Positions 45,591 to 55,145 of a stretch of 64,000 nt of DNA are shown here, one piece after another. Numbering within the stretch: position 1 is the stretch's first letter; each line of letters opens with the position of its first letter. The notes under the pieces are model-generated. The model worked only from the letters and a program-made list of their open reading frames with translations. It was not told where the DNA came from and searched no databases. The DNA comes from Pseudoalteromonas ostreae (GTDB lineage: Bacteria; Pseudomonadota; Gammaproteobacteria; Enterobacterales; Alteromonadaceae): the NCBI RefSeq assembly GCF_018069805.1, contig NZ_JAGPYN010000011.1, forward strand, positions 102,503 through 166,502, read 5' to 3'. Made by a program: the position numbers and the translations under genes.

Positions 45591-47966
45591 ATGTCTAATA
45601 ACTGCTTTCATTGCCTTGAAAGTGTACCACCTGGGTTTAGCGCCACCGTTGTTATAGACGATAGCGCTAAACCTATGTGTTGCATTGGCTGTCAAACCGT
45701 TGCTGAGACAATCGTCTCCCAAGGTATGACAGATTACTATAAATTCAGAACTGTTACTGCGGGTAAAGTAGAGCAACTGGTGCCTGAGCAACTTGAACTT
45801 ATCAAAAGTTATGACAACGAAGATATTCAAGATGAATTTATAGCCTTGAATGGGGACATCAGTGAAGTACTATTGACTGTTGAGGGTATTACCTGCGCAG
45901 CATGTGCCTGGTTAATTGAAAAGCAATTACTTAATATGCCAGCGGTTAAACTCGTTGATGTAAATACCTCAACTAATCGTGCAATGATCCAATGGCGTAA
46001 AGAAGCATTGCCGCTAAGTGAAATAATCAAGTCATTATTAGAAATTGGTTATAAAGCCTACCCATTCCAAGCAGATCTAGAAGCAAGTCAAAAACAATTA
46101 CTAGCCAAAGCCTACATACGCAGACTCGGTGTAGCTGGTTTAATGACCATGCAAGTAATGATGTTCGCATTCGCAATGTACTTTGGCATGTTTTCAGGCA
46201 TGGAAGAAAGCTTTGAACAGTATTTTCGATGGATCAGCTTGATCCTCGCTTCACCGGTTATTTTATACAGTGCCATGCCTTTTTTAACCAATGCAATTAA
46301 TGGCTTAAAAGCCAAGCAATTAAACATGGATATCCCAGTGTCTCTGGCCATATTTGGCGCATATGGCGCAAGTAGTTATGCCACCTTGATGGCTGTCGGC
46401 GAAGTGTACTTTGAATCAATTTGCATGTTTACCTTCTTATTATTGCTAGGTAAATATTTAGAGTTCCGAGCTCGCCTCAAAGCCAGTGAGTTTACTGCTA
46501 ACTTACAAAAGTTATTACCACTTACAGCCCGTACTTTGGATGAAAACGGCCACGAACATATTATTGCCGCTAAAAAGTTAAAACTCAACGATCGAGTACT
46601 CATTAAAGCAGGAGAAACTATTCCTGCTGATGGAATTATTTTCGCAGGCAGTACCACAGTTGATGAATCGATGATGACAGGTGAGCATTTACCAGTTAAT
46701 AAGTACATTGATCATCACGTCTTTGCTGGCACCGTTAATCATGATGGTGCAATTGAAATTCTTATCAACAAAATTGGCCAAAATACACTTTTAAACCAAA
46801 TTATAAAACTGCAACACAGCGCACTTGCTACCCGACCTAAACTTGTCGAGATCACTGACAAAGTGGCACAATGGTTTGTTGCTTGCTTGCTAATATTTGC
46901 CTCTATCACCGCTATTAGTTGGTATCAAATTGACCCTGAGCATGCGTTTTGGATCACCATTGCGGTTCTTGTTGCAACCTGTCCATGTGCACTGAGTTTA
47001 GCAATTCCAACCGCCTTAACTTGCGCAGTGGCAACTCTGACACGCAAAGGAGTACTTATCAAGCAATCTCATGTGCTGGAAACACTGCCACAATTAACCC
47101 GTTTTGCATTTGATAAAACAGGTACTTTAACGCAAGGTCGTTTTAGTCTAGATGCCGTAGATGTATTAGTAGATTCTTTATCTAAAAACCGTATTTTGGC
47201 TCTTGCTGCACAACTCGAAAGTTATTCTGAGCACCCTATTGCAACTGCATTTAATGAATTTACACCGGCGCAGCGCGATTTAACTAATATCAAAATTCAT
47301 CCAGGCCTTGGCATCACAGGTGAAGATGATAATTATCACTATGCAATAGGCAAAAGTGGTTGGTTTGACAGTAAGAAAACAAACGCTCAAGCAACTTTTT
47401 ACATTGATCAACAACCCGTAGCCAATTTTTATTTTGTTGATGAAGTAAAAAGTAATGCAACATTGTTAATCAGCTCTTTGCAACAACAAGGCTTAACCTG
47501 CCATATGCTAACTGGCGATGCCTCAAATGCAGGACAACAAATTGCTAGAAAACTCAAACTTGATAGCTTTAAACTAGGGTGTCTACCTGAAGATAAACAA
47601 AATGAAGTGAAACTATGGTCCAGTCAGGGTGAAATTGTTGCTATGGTTGGTGATGGTGTTAACGACAGCCCTGTATTTAACAGCGCTCACTTATCTATTG
47701 CAATGGAAACTGGCGCGGATATTTCCAAAAATACCGCCGATGTGGTATTACTCAATAGCGATTTAGCCGCAATCGATCATTTATTAAAAATATCGAAAAA
47801 AACACGCCGAATAATAAAGCAAAATTTAGCGCTTTCGTTGCTTTATAATGGCTCTATCTTGCCGCTTGCAGCATTAGGCTTAGTTGCACCTTGGATGGCT
47901 GTGATTGGGATGTCTGCCAGCTCGATCATTGTGATAAGCAACTCACTGAGGTTATTAAAGTTATGA
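45591..47966 (+). CDS. ccoI: Copper-translocating P-type ATPase for cbb3 oxidase assembly
   Basis: Heavy-metal ATPase of the FixI/CcoI branch, 791 residues. N-terminal cysteine-rich region (CFHC, CCIGC), metal-binding GITCAAC (Cys102, Cys105), CPC in the sixth helix (464-466), phosphorylation Asp508 in DKTGT, GDGVND in the hinge. It exports Cu(I) for the CuB centre. It overlaps ccoS by 4 bases. Confidence 0.95.
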   Translation: MSNNCFHCLESVPPGFSATVVIDDSAKPMCCIGCQTVAETIVSQGMTDYYKFRTVTAGKVEQLVPEQLELIKSYDNEDIQDEFIALNGDISEVLLTVEGITCAACAWLIEKQLLNMPAVKLVDVNTSTNRAMIQWRKEALPLSEIIKSLLEIGYKAYPFQADLEASQKQLLAKAYIRRLGVAGLMTMQVMMFAFAMYFGMFSGMEESFEQYFRWISLILASPVILYSAMPFLTNAINGLKAKQLNMDIPVSLAIFGAYGASSYATLMAVGEVYFESICMFTFLLLLGKYLEFRARLKASEFTANLQKLLPLTARTLDENGHEHIIAAKKLKLNDRVLIKAGETIPADGIIFAGSTTVDESMMTGEHLPVNKYIDHHVFAGTVNHDGAIEILINKIGQNTLLNQIIKLQHSALATRPKLVEITDKVAQWFVACLLIFASITAISWYQIDPEHAFWITIAVLVATCPCALSLAIPTALTCAVATLTRKGVLIKQSHVLETLPQLTRFAFDKTGTLTQGRFSLDAVDVLVDSLSKNRILALAAQLESYSEHPIATAFNEFTPAQRDLTNIKIHPGLGITGEDDNYHYAIGKSGWFDSKKTNAQATFYIDQQPVANFYFVDEVKSNATLLISSLQQQGLTCHMLTGDASNAGQQIARKLKLDSFKLGCLPEDKQNEVKLWSSQGEIVAMVGDGVNDSPVFNSAHLSIAMETGADISKNTADVVLLNSDLAAIDHLLKISKKTRRIIKQNLALSLLYNGSILPLAALGLVAPWMAVIGMSASSIIVISNSLRLLKL

Positions 47967-48130
47967 GTGTCATTTATATTCTTGTTCCAATTGCGATCTT
48001 ATTTGTGCTGATTGCAATCGGGGTGTTTTTTTGGGCCGTGCGCGGCGAACAATTTTCAGATTTGAACAAACAAGGTCATAGTATTTTGTTTGAAGACGAT
48101 AAAGAACAGCACAAAAAAAGTAATGATTGA
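47963..48130 (+). CDS. ccoS: cbb3 oxidase maturation protein CcoS
   Basis: Small membrane protein, 55 residues from the ATG overlapping the ccoI stop: MSVIYILVPIAILFVLIAIGVFFWAVRGEQFSDLN, the family signature, followed by a hydrophilic tail with ILFEDD. A longer upstream frame is not the family start. Needed for cofactor insertion in the oxidase. Confidence 0.94.
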   Translation: MSVIYILVPIAILFVLIAIGVFFWAVRGEQFSDLNKQGHSILFEDDKEQHKKSND

Positions 48131-48794
48131 TCCCTTATTTTTCAGCGCTTTTATCATGGGCCTGATTGGCAGCGGACATTGCATTGCAATGTGTGGCGGT
48201 ATTGCCAGCTCTTTACAATTAGCCACAGATAAAAACCGGCCATTGCAGTACTCCATTGCGTATAACATCGGTCGTGCCGCCAGTTATATGCTCGCTGGGG
48301 CACTCGTTGCAGGGATCAGCAGCCATGTAGCCACCCAAAGTCATTGGTTCACGTTAACTTTAGCGTTTTTAAGTGGCCTATTTATGATTTTGGTTGGCTT
48401 GTATATCATGCGTTTAGGCGCAAGCTTACAATGGCTGGAATCGCTAGGAAAAACCTTGCTGTGGCAACACTTGGTAAAACTAAACCGTTTTATAATGCCA
48501 ATCAACTCATTACCTAAAGCCATGGCTTATGGCGCATTGTGGGGGTGGTTACCGTGTGGTTTAGTTTATTCAGCGCTAACTTGGGCGATGACCAGCAACA
48601 CAGCCCTTGATGGCGCTCTAGTCATGCTATTTTTCGCTCTTGGTACGTTTCCCGCGATGTTAAGTATCGGCATGGGCGCACAAGTATTGCATAAAGTATT
48701 AAACCACCCATGGGCACGAATAGCGCTGGGCAGTGTACTTATTTGGTATGGAATTTATTTACTTATCATTGCAACTGACAAGCTGCTGCATTAA
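48123..48794 (+). CDS. SafE/TauE-family membrane protein (UreH/CcoA-like neighbour)
   Basis: Integral membrane protein of 223 residues from ATG 48123 (overlaps ccoS by 8 bases), six or so helices. The first helix carries GSGHCIAMCGGI, a conserved His-Cys-Cys motif seen in members found beside cbb3 assembly genes. Its role is not settled: metal transport or cytochrome assembly are the favoured ideas. Translational coupling to ccoS supports a link with the oxidase. Confidence 0.8.
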   Translation: MIDPLFFSAFIMGLIGSGHCIAMCGGIASSLQLATDKNRPLQYSIAYNIGRAASYMLAGALVAGISSHVATQSHWFTLTLAFLSGLFMILVGLYIMRLGASLQWLESLGKTLLWQHLVKLNRFIMPINSLPKAMAYGALWGWLPCGLVYSALTWAMTSNTALDGALVMLFFALGTFPAMLSIGMGAQVLHKVLNHPWARIALGSVLIWYGIYLLIIATDKLLH

Positions 48795-48835
48795 TCTTAA
48801 CGAATTAGTGTGACAACATTTAATGGACTGAACTA

Positions 48836-49570
48836 ATGGATTTATATCAAAACAAAGTCAAAAACAATTGCACAATCAGCTGCAATGACTGCAGTATTAA
48901 TCAACTGTGCTTACCTTTTAGCCTTAATGGGCAAGAAATGGATAAACTTGATGAAATCATTGAGCGTAAAAAACCATTGCACAAAGGGGATTTTCTTTTT
49001 GAGTCAGGTGCCCCGCTAGAGGCTATTTTTGCAGTGCGTTCTGGCTCATTTAAATCTTATACCCTTTCCGAGCAAGGGGACGAACAAATTACTGGCTTTC
49101 ACCTAGCAGGAGATTTAATTGGCTTTGACGCAATAAATAAAATGGCACACCAAAGCTTTTCTCAGGCGCTTGAAACCTCGATGGTATGCGAAATTCCATT
49201 TGATACACTCGATGAACTTTCAGGTAAATTACCCAAGTTACGTCAGCAGATTATGCGCCTGATGAGCAGTGAAATTAACTACGACCAAGAAATGTTTTTG
49301 TCACTGAATAAAAAATCAGCCGAAGAGCGCTTAGCTAGTTTTATCTACAACTTATCAAAACGCTTTGGTGAACGCGGGTTTTCTCGTAAAGAGTTTCGCT
49401 TTACCATGACTCGGGGTGAAATTGGTAATTACCTTGGTTTAACCGTTGAAACGATTAGTCGTTTACTGAGTCGTTTTCAAAAAGCTGCTTTAATCAAAGT
49501 AGAAGGTAAATTTATCACTATTCTAGATAATGATGGGTTATCCGCAGCTGCAGCAATCCACCCAAAATAA
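48836..49570 (+). CDS. fnr: Fnr-family oxygen-responsive regulator
   Basis: Global anaerobic regulator of the CRP/FNR family, 244 residues. The 4Fe-4S cysteines are Cys16, Cys19, Cys25 and Cys118, each four less than E. coli Fnr. The recognition helix [12 protein letters not shown] has the FNR E-x-x-SR pattern. It probably controls the cco genes upstream. uspE follows. Confidence 0.95.
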   Translation: MDLYQNKVKNNCTISCNDCSINQLCLPFSLNGQEMDKLDEIIERKKPLHKGDFLFESGAPLEAIFAVRSGSFKSYTLSEQGDEQITGFHLAGDLIGFDAINKMAHQSFSQALETSMVCEIPFDTLDELSGKLPKLRQQIMRLMSSEINYDQEMFLSLNKKSAEERLASFIYNLSKRFGERGFSRKEFRFTMTRGEIGNYLGLTVETISRLLSRFQKAALIKVEGKFITILDNDGLSAAAAIHPK

Positions 49571-49604
49571 ACTTGATCTAGCGCAACAAGTTGTTAGCTG
49601 TTAC

Positions 49605-49652
49605 TTTAACTACTCACGTTATACGTTACACTCTAACTATACAGTAGTTAAA
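49605..49652 (+). promoter_or_regulatory. 10-bp inverted repeat before uspE
   Basis: TTTAACTACT and AGTAGTTAAA, perfect arms 28 bases apart; the right arm runs directly into the AAAGGAG ribosome site. It could be an operator or an RNA hairpin masking the site. Confidence 0.45.
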
Positions 49653-49662
49653 GGAGCAGCTT

Positions 49663-50589
49663 ATGAACAGCATCAAACAAATACTCGCCATTATTGATCC
49701 AACCACTGAGTCTCAGCATGGTTTATCTCGCTCTATTGAATTAGCCAAAAAGTCCGGTGCCAGCATCACCGCTTTTATGAGCATTTATGATTTTTCCTAT
49801 GAGATGACGACCATGCTTTCTGGCGATGAGCGCGAGGCAATGCGTAATGCCGTCGTTAAAGACCGTCAGTTATGGCTGGATGAAATTTTGCAGCTCTATC
49901 CAGACATCGATATTAAAAGCCAAGTGGTTTGGCATAATCGCACTTATGAAGCGATCATTAATACAGTTATTGACCAACAGTTTGATCTGGTTGTAAAAGG
50001 GACTCATCAGCACGATACACTTAAGTCAGTTATTTTTACTCCAACCGATTGGCATTTAATTCGTAAATGCCCAGCCCCCGTATTATTGGTAAAAGAGCAC
50101 GCGTGGCCTTCGCAGGGCAATATTTTAGCTGCTGTCAACGCCGTTAGCGAAAATCAACAGCACCTTGATTTAAATCATCGTATTATTCAAGATGCGCAGT
50201 TTTTATGTGAACTGGCTAATGCAAGCCTAAATATCGTTAACGCCTATCCTGCTACACCGATTAATATTGCGATTGAAATTCCTGAATTTAACCCCAGTAT
50301 TTATAATGAGTCAGTAAAAAAACACCACATAGAATCAACCCATGAGTTAGCAGCTAGTCATAAAATCGCCCAGCAAAACTGTGTTATAGAAGAAGGTTTA
50401 CCAGAGGACGTGATCCCTGATGTAGCAAAGCGCCTTAATAGTGAATTAGTGGTGATTGGTACGGTTGGCCGCACTGGATTAAGTGCAGCCTTAGTGGGTA
50501 ACACCGCAGAGCATGTCATTGACAGCCTTGATTGTGACGTATTAGCCTTAAAACCCGATGGCTATGTGAGTCCGTTGGCAAAAGATTAA
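49663..50589 (+). CDS. uspE: Universal stress protein E
   Basis: Two tandem Usp domains (1-145 and about 155-300) in 308 residues. The second domain ends with VVIGTVGRTGLSAALVGNTAEHVI, an ATP-binding-type G-x2-G-x9-G(S/T/N) motif. Cytoplasmic. The fnr-uspE order is the same as in E. coli. Confidence 0.94.
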   Translation: MNSIKQILAIIDPTTESQHGLSRSIELAKKSGASITAFMSIYDFSYEMTTMLSGDEREAMRNAVVKDRQLWLDEILQLYPDIDIKSQVVWHNRTYEAIINTVIDQQFDLVVKGTHQHDTLKSVIFTPTDWHLIRKCPAPVLLVKEHAWPSQGNILAAVNAVSENQQHLDLNHRIIQDAQFLCELANASLNIVNAYPATPINIAIEIPEFNPSIYNESVKKHHIESTHELAASHKIAQQNCVIEEGLPEDVIPDVAKRLNSELVVIGTVGRTGLSAALVGNTAEHVIDSLDCDVLALKPDGYVSPLAKD

Positions 50590-50663
50590 ATAAATTTTGT
50601 TGATTGAAACTTTAGGCATATAATACGCCCCTTTATTTTACCCATAGTTCTAAAGGGGGCGTA

Positions 50664-51569
50664 ATGTCGCATTCTGTTCAAGCCAAAGCTCAACATAGCT
50701 TATCTAAGTTACAAAAACGCTTACGTCGTCAAACCGGTCAAGCGGTGATGGACTTCAACATGATTGAAGAAGGCGACCGTATCATGGTGTGCCTCTCTGG
50801 CGGCAAAGACAGTTACACCCTACTCGACATGCTGCAGCATTTGCAGCGTGTTGCACCTATTAAATTTGATTTGTTTGTTGTTAACCTTGATCAAAAGCAA
50901 CCGGGCTTCCCTGAACATGTATTGCCAGCATATTTAGACACACAGAATATTGAATATAAAATTGTTGAAGAAGATACCTACAGTATAGTGACCGATATTA
51001 TTCCTGAGGGTAAAACAACCTGTTCGCTATGCTCACGCTTACGTCGCGGCATTTTATACCGTACCGCAAATGAAATGGGGGCCACTAAAATCGCCTTAGG
51101 TCATCATCGCGACGATATGATCGAAACCCTATTCTTAAATATGTTTTATGGTGGCAAACTGAAAAGCATGCCGACTAAATTAATGAGCGATAACGGTGAG
51201 CACATGGTAATTCGTCCATTAGCCTACTGTAAAGAAACAGATATTGAACAATATGCTGTCAGCCAAGCATACCCTATCATTCCATGTAATCTGTGTGGCT
51301 CACAAGAAAATCTGCAACGCAAACATACCAAAGCGATGCTTGCACAGTGGGATATTGAGCACCCTGGTCGTATTGAGAGTATTTTTACCGCAATGCAAAA
51401 TGTTGTACCTTCGCACCTAGCAGATAATGAGTTATTTGATTTCACCAACTTAAAAACCGGTGAAGTAATTGATGGCGGCGATATTGCGCTTGATAAACCA
51501 GACATACCAAAACAACCTGTACTTAACGATGATGAAACAGCTGATGTTGTGACAATTAATTTAAGTTAA
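50664..51569 (+). CDS. ttcA: tRNA 2-thiocytidine synthetase TtcA
   Basis: Thiolates cytidine 32 of several tRNAs using a 4Fe-4S cluster. 301 residues with the PP-loop SGGKDS (45-50), cysteines 120 and 123 in CSLC and a third in IPCNLCGSQ. Length is as in E. coli (311). It is near fnr and uspE as in other gammaproteobacteria. Confidence 0.95.
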   Translation: MSHSVQAKAQHSLSKLQKRLRRQTGQAVMDFNMIEEGDRIMVCLSGGKDSYTLLDMLQHLQRVAPIKFDLFVVNLDQKQPGFPEHVLPAYLDTQNIEYKIVEEDTYSIVTDIIPEGKTTCSLCSRLRRGILYRTANEMGATKIALGHHRDDMIETLFLNMFYGGKLKSMPTKLMSDNGEHMVIRPLAYCKETDIEQYAVSQAYPIIPCNLCGSQENLQRKHTKAMLAQWDIEHPGRIESIFTAMQNVVPSHLADNELFDFTNLKTGEVIDGGDIALDKPDIPKQPVLNDDETADVVTINLS

Positions 51570-51590
51570 CAAATTAACTTAAAGAATAAA

Positions 51591-51615
51591 ATGCCGCGTA
51601 TATCGCGGCATTTTT
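51591..51615. terminator. Bidirectional terminator between ttcA and secF
   Basis: ATGCCGCG / CGCGGCAT stem with a TATAT loop; T5 on the plus strand and an A-rich left flank serving the minus strand. Confidence 0.9.
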
Positions 51616-51636
51616 GTTTTTCGTTGATAAAGTCAG

Positions 51637-52563
51637 TTACGGCATATCCATCAACGCTTGGCTTTGCTCATCGACCTTAACTTGATAGTTTTCATGCCTT
51701 AAACCAAGTAACTGTGGTAACGTTGCAGCAATACAAATTGACGATAATGTTCCCACAACAATTCCTACAAATAGTGCGATAGAAAACCCCTGTAATGGCG
51801 CACCTGCCAATAACCACACACTCGCCACTGTGGCAAGAGTAGTGCCTGAGGTGATCAAAGTACGGGGCAAAGTGCTCTTAATTGATTCATTGATCACCGT
51901 ATTCACGCTAGCTTGTTGTGTTGTGGAATCTAAGCGCAGTAGCTCGCGTACCCTGTCTCCGACAATAATTGAATCATTTAATGAATAACCAATGATTGCC
52001 AGTAAACTCGCTAACACGGTTAAGTTAAAATCAAGCTGTAACCATGCAAATAAACCAACTACCACCACCACGTCATGCATTAAAGCCACAACCGATCCCA
52101 ACGCTAAACGCCACTCAAAGCGTAGTGCTAAATAAATCATCACAGCAACCATTGCCGCAAATAATGCCAAACAGCCTTGTTCAAATAATTCATCGCCAAC
52201 TTGTGAGCCTAAGTAAGAAGATGACAACACTTCAGCACCTAAAGTCTCATCTTGCGTAAGCGTTGCTAACCAAGGCGATGTACTGGCTTGCTCTGCCTCT
52301 CTTAACTGAAAGTGCTGGCTAGATTGAGCGTTTAAGGTAAAGTTATCATGGTGATAATAACTAATTTTTTTCGCCAGCTCAGCCTCACTAATTGGCACTG
52401 CAGTGGTAAACTCCGTTAAATAGCCACCAGTAAAATCAAGACCTAAATTGAGTCCTTTTGTAGCAACCCCTATTAGAGAGAGCAGCACTAGTAAGATAGA
52501 TAAAACCATCCCCGATAAACGTAAGCGGGTTGTGGTGCTCATTTTTTCATTTGAATTACTCAT
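51637..52563 (-). CDS. secF: SecF-type translocase subunit
   Basis: Inner-membrane partner of SecD that uses the proton gradient to complete protein export. 308 residues, six helices, GLDFTGG near residue 37, and the conserved charged helix GYSLNDSIIVGDRVRE. It overlaps the secD stop by 4 bases. yajC and tgt, the usual neighbours, are absent, so this may be a second secDF set. Confidence 0.9.
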   Translation of the reverse strand: MSNSNEKMSTTTRLRLSGMVLSILLVLLSLIGVATKGLNLGLDFTGGYLTEFTTAVPISEAELAKKISYYHHDNFTLNAQSSQHFQLREAEQASTSPWLATLTQDETLGAEVLSSSYLGSQVGDELFEQGCLALFAAMVAVMIYLALRFEWRLALGSVVALMHDVVVVVGLFAWLQLDFNLTVLASLLAIIGYSLNDSIIVGDRVRELLRLDSTTQQASVNTVINESIKSTLPRTLITSGTTLATVASVWLLAGAPLQGFSIALFVGIVVGTLSSICIAATLPQLLGLRHENYQVKVDEQSQALMDMP

Positions 52564-54413
52564 GCGCGAGCTCCTCGCTTATTTGCCAATTTTAAATACA
52601 AAGTCTGACTCAACGCCTTAGAGACATACACCCCGGTAAATACGCTAGTTATTAGCCCTAACGCCAGCGTAATTGCAAAGCCTTTGATTGGCCCATAGCC
52701 AATACTATATAAAATAATTGCCGTGATCATAGTGGTAATATTAGCATCAAAAATTGTCGAAAATGCTTGTTGATAGCCCTGCTCTATCGCTTGGTATGGT
52801 GCTCGGCCTTTACGGCGCTCTTCTTTGATCCGCTCGAAAATAATAACATTAGTATCAACAGCCATACCGATTGTCAGTACCAGCCCGGCTATGCCCGGTA
52901 AAGTTAGCACCACGCCAGGCAGCAGTGACATTAATCCTACTAAAGCTGTTAAATTCAATAATAAGGCAATATTTGCCACCAGCCCTAAACGGCGATACCA
53001 CAGCGCCATAAAGGCTAATGTAATACCCATTCCCAACATTAAGGCCGCGAGCCCATTATGTATGTTATCTGCCCCCAAGCTTGGCCCAATGGTTTGTTCT
53101 TGTACGATTGTCACTGGCGCAGTTAATGAACCTGCACGTAATAGCAATGCTAAATCCTGCGCCGCTTGTGGGCTTTGCATATTAGTAATACTAAATTGGC
53201 TACTCAAATGTTGAGCTATATTGGCAACATTAATCACTTCACTTTTTTTAACTACTTCACCTTTGGCATTTTTATAATATTCAGAATACACCGTTGCCAT
53301 TGGTTTACCGATATTACGTTTTGAAAATGCCGACATCGCCTCGCCACCTTGGCTATCAAGGCTAAGCTGCACTAGCGGCTTGCCCCATTCATCGCGCCCT
53401 GCATGGGCATTATTGATGTGCTGTCCTGAAAAAATAGCAATTGGGTCTAAATTGATCGAGCCACCATTTTGCAGGTTAAAGTTTTTTCCACCGATTTCTT
53501 TAAGCTGATAAAAATCAAGCGACGCTGTTGCACCTATAATACGTTTTGCTTCACTTGGATCTTGTACACCGGGTAACTCAATACGAATACGTTGTTTACC
53601 TTGGCGCTGGGTAACTGCTTCAGTAATGCCTAATTCTTCAATACGGCCTCTTAAAGTGGTTAAGGTTTGACTCATTACTTCTTTATCAAACGCATTACTA
53701 CCTTGTTCACTAAAACTAAATGTCACCGTTGTTAAATTACCCTGTGAATGCGCAGTTGCCATTAAACGCTCAAAACGCTTTAGTACATTCGCCTGTACTG
53801 CGGCTAAGTCACTTTTAGCAGCTGGCAACGCGTGTAATTCAAAACCATGGGCATTTTTTTGTACACGAACACCTCTGGCTTTTTCATCACGAATAATTGT
53901 TTTAGTTTGTTCATACGCACTATCAAGTTGCTCTTGTTGCGCTTTCACTAAATCAACATCTAATACAAATAACACACCACCATTAAGATCAAGACCTAAT
54001 TTTATAGGTGCTAATCCTAAGCTTTGTAACCAGTCGGGAGTTGTTTGATGCGTAACTATTTTTGCATTCAACTGCGTAAATTCACTTTTTAACACTTGTT
54101 GCGCTGCGGCACTTTTGGTTGGCTCTTGTAGTAACACATTTAATGAAGGGCTGTTTTTCGCCACTTGAATTGATTGCTCAACCAGAAACCCATGTTGATT
54201 TAAAAAATTAATAACAGATTTTTGCGAAGGAGTATTCGCTAGTAACTGCTGTGAATGTTGCTGGCTCTGCGTTGTACTCAGATGCAGCCACGATTTTGCT
54301 GGATATAAATTTGGTAAGGCACTGATAGCTAATAATACCAGCGCCAAAAACATCGCCATATAGCTTATTTTAAAACGCTGTAGCTGCGGTTTTTTTGATG
54401 AATTTTTTAACAT
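52560..54413 (-). CDS. secD: SecD-type translocase subunit
   Basis: 617 residues from ATG 54413 (AAGGAAG upstream); an in-frame extension of 53 codons has no family sequence. N-terminal helix, large periplasmic region with GLDLNGGVLFVLDVD, then six helices with GMAVDTNVIIFERIKEE carrying the proton-path Asp, and FDANITTMITAIILY. The motor residues look intact. The periplasmic part departs from E. coli SecD more than the membrane part. Confidence 0.9.
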   Translation of the reverse strand: MLKNSSKKPQLQRFKISYMAMFLALVLLAISALPNLYPAKSWLHLSTTQSQQHSQQLLANTPSQKSVINFLNQHGFLVEQSIQVAKNSPSLNVLLQEPTKSAAAQQVLKSEFTQLNAKIVTHQTTPDWLQSLGLAPIKLGLDLNGGVLFVLDVDLVKAQQEQLDSAYEQTKTIIRDEKARGVRVQKNAHGFELHALPAAKSDLAAVQANVLKRFERLMATAHSQGNLTTVTFSFSEQGSNAFDKEVMSQTLTTLRGRIEELGITEAVTQRQGKQRIRIELPGVQDPSEAKRIIGATASLDFYQLKEIGGKNFNLQNGGSINLDPIAIFSGQHINNAHAGRDEWGKPLVQLSLDSQGGEAMSAFSKRNIGKPMATVYSEYYKNAKGEVVKKSEVINVANIAQHLSSQFSITNMQSPQAAQDLALLLRAGSLTAPVTIVQEQTIGPSLGADNIHNGLAALMLGMGITLAFMALWYRRLGLVANIALLLNLTALVGLMSLLPGVVLTLPGIAGLVLTIGMAVDTNVIIFERIKEERRKGRAPYQAIEQGYQQAFSTIFDANITTMITAIILYSIGYGPIKGFAITLALGLITSVFTGVYVSKALSQTLYLKLANKRGARA

Positions 54414-54520
54414 ATTGCTTCCTTTAAACCAATGCAAGCATCGGTTTCTCGCCTCATAGGCGCAGTAATTTATTTGCTTTAGTTGAATGACTAAAACATC
54501 GAAAAAATTAGTAGGAAGAG

Positions 54521-55018
54521 TTAACTGAAGTAAGTAAGTACTGCACGGTATTGTAAGTTGGCGTCTTTCCAACCACTAATCCGTGATTTTTTACCTTCGT
54601 AGGCTACAAACCAAGGTAATGTTATTGGCGGTTCAAGGGGTTGTAAGTAAAGTTGGCGCGCAAGGCTAGGTACAAAAAACTCAAATATTGCCACATAACT
54701 TGGCTCAACTTGGCTTTGATACAGAAATAACGATGAATTACTCGCTGAAAAGCGTGGCTGTAAAGACTCAAACCCCGCGCCTTCTGTTTGTTGATCAGCC
54801 GCCGCAATTGGTATCTTCTTGGTAAAAGGGGTGCTATCTGATACTGAAGTATCAAATACCTTAACCTCTAAAACACTCAAATCAGATAACATCGCCGACT
54901 GAAAAAAAGCGGTAGGCTGGCTCACATTAGTCTCAGCGTTGCTCACAGCATTAGCCTGCACACTAAAAAGTGCAGTAAACAGCAGTAATACAGTAAGGAC
55001 TAAGCGAAAACGGATCAT
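54521..55018 (-). CDS. Hypothetical secreted protein upstream of secDF
   Basis: Not recognised. 165 residues with a signal peptide (1-24, SVQANA) and no further membrane span. The body contains FESLQPRFSASNSSLFLYQSQVEPSYVAIFEFFVPSLARQLYLQPLEPP and no cysteines. It lies 107 bases before secD on the same strand, so it may be part of the same transcript and act at the periplasmic side of the translocase (inference only). Confidence 0.7.
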   Translation of the reverse strand: MIRFRLVLTVLLLFTALFSVQANAVSNAETNVSQPTAFFQSAMLSDLSVLEVKVFDTSVSDSTPFTKKIPIAAADQQTEGAGFESLQPRFSASNSSLFLYQSQVEPSYVAIFEFFVPSLARQLYLQPLEPPITLPWFVAYEGKKSRISGWKDANLQYRAVLTYFS

Positions 55019-55095
55019 TTTATTATCTAAATAGTAAGCTGGTATTATAAATGGGGAGTAATTGCCCTATTTCAATAGCTAATTTGCAATTGAAC

Positions 55096-55125
55096 AAAAA
55101 AAACCGCAAGTAAAACTACTTACGG
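55096..55125 (-). terminator. Terminator of the alcohol dehydrogenase gene
   Basis: Minus strand CCGTAAGTA / TACTTGCGG stem (one G-U pair), 4-base loop, U8; about 20 bases after the stop. Confidence 0.85.
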
Positions 55126-55145
55126 CCAAAAATCACAGTCGATAA

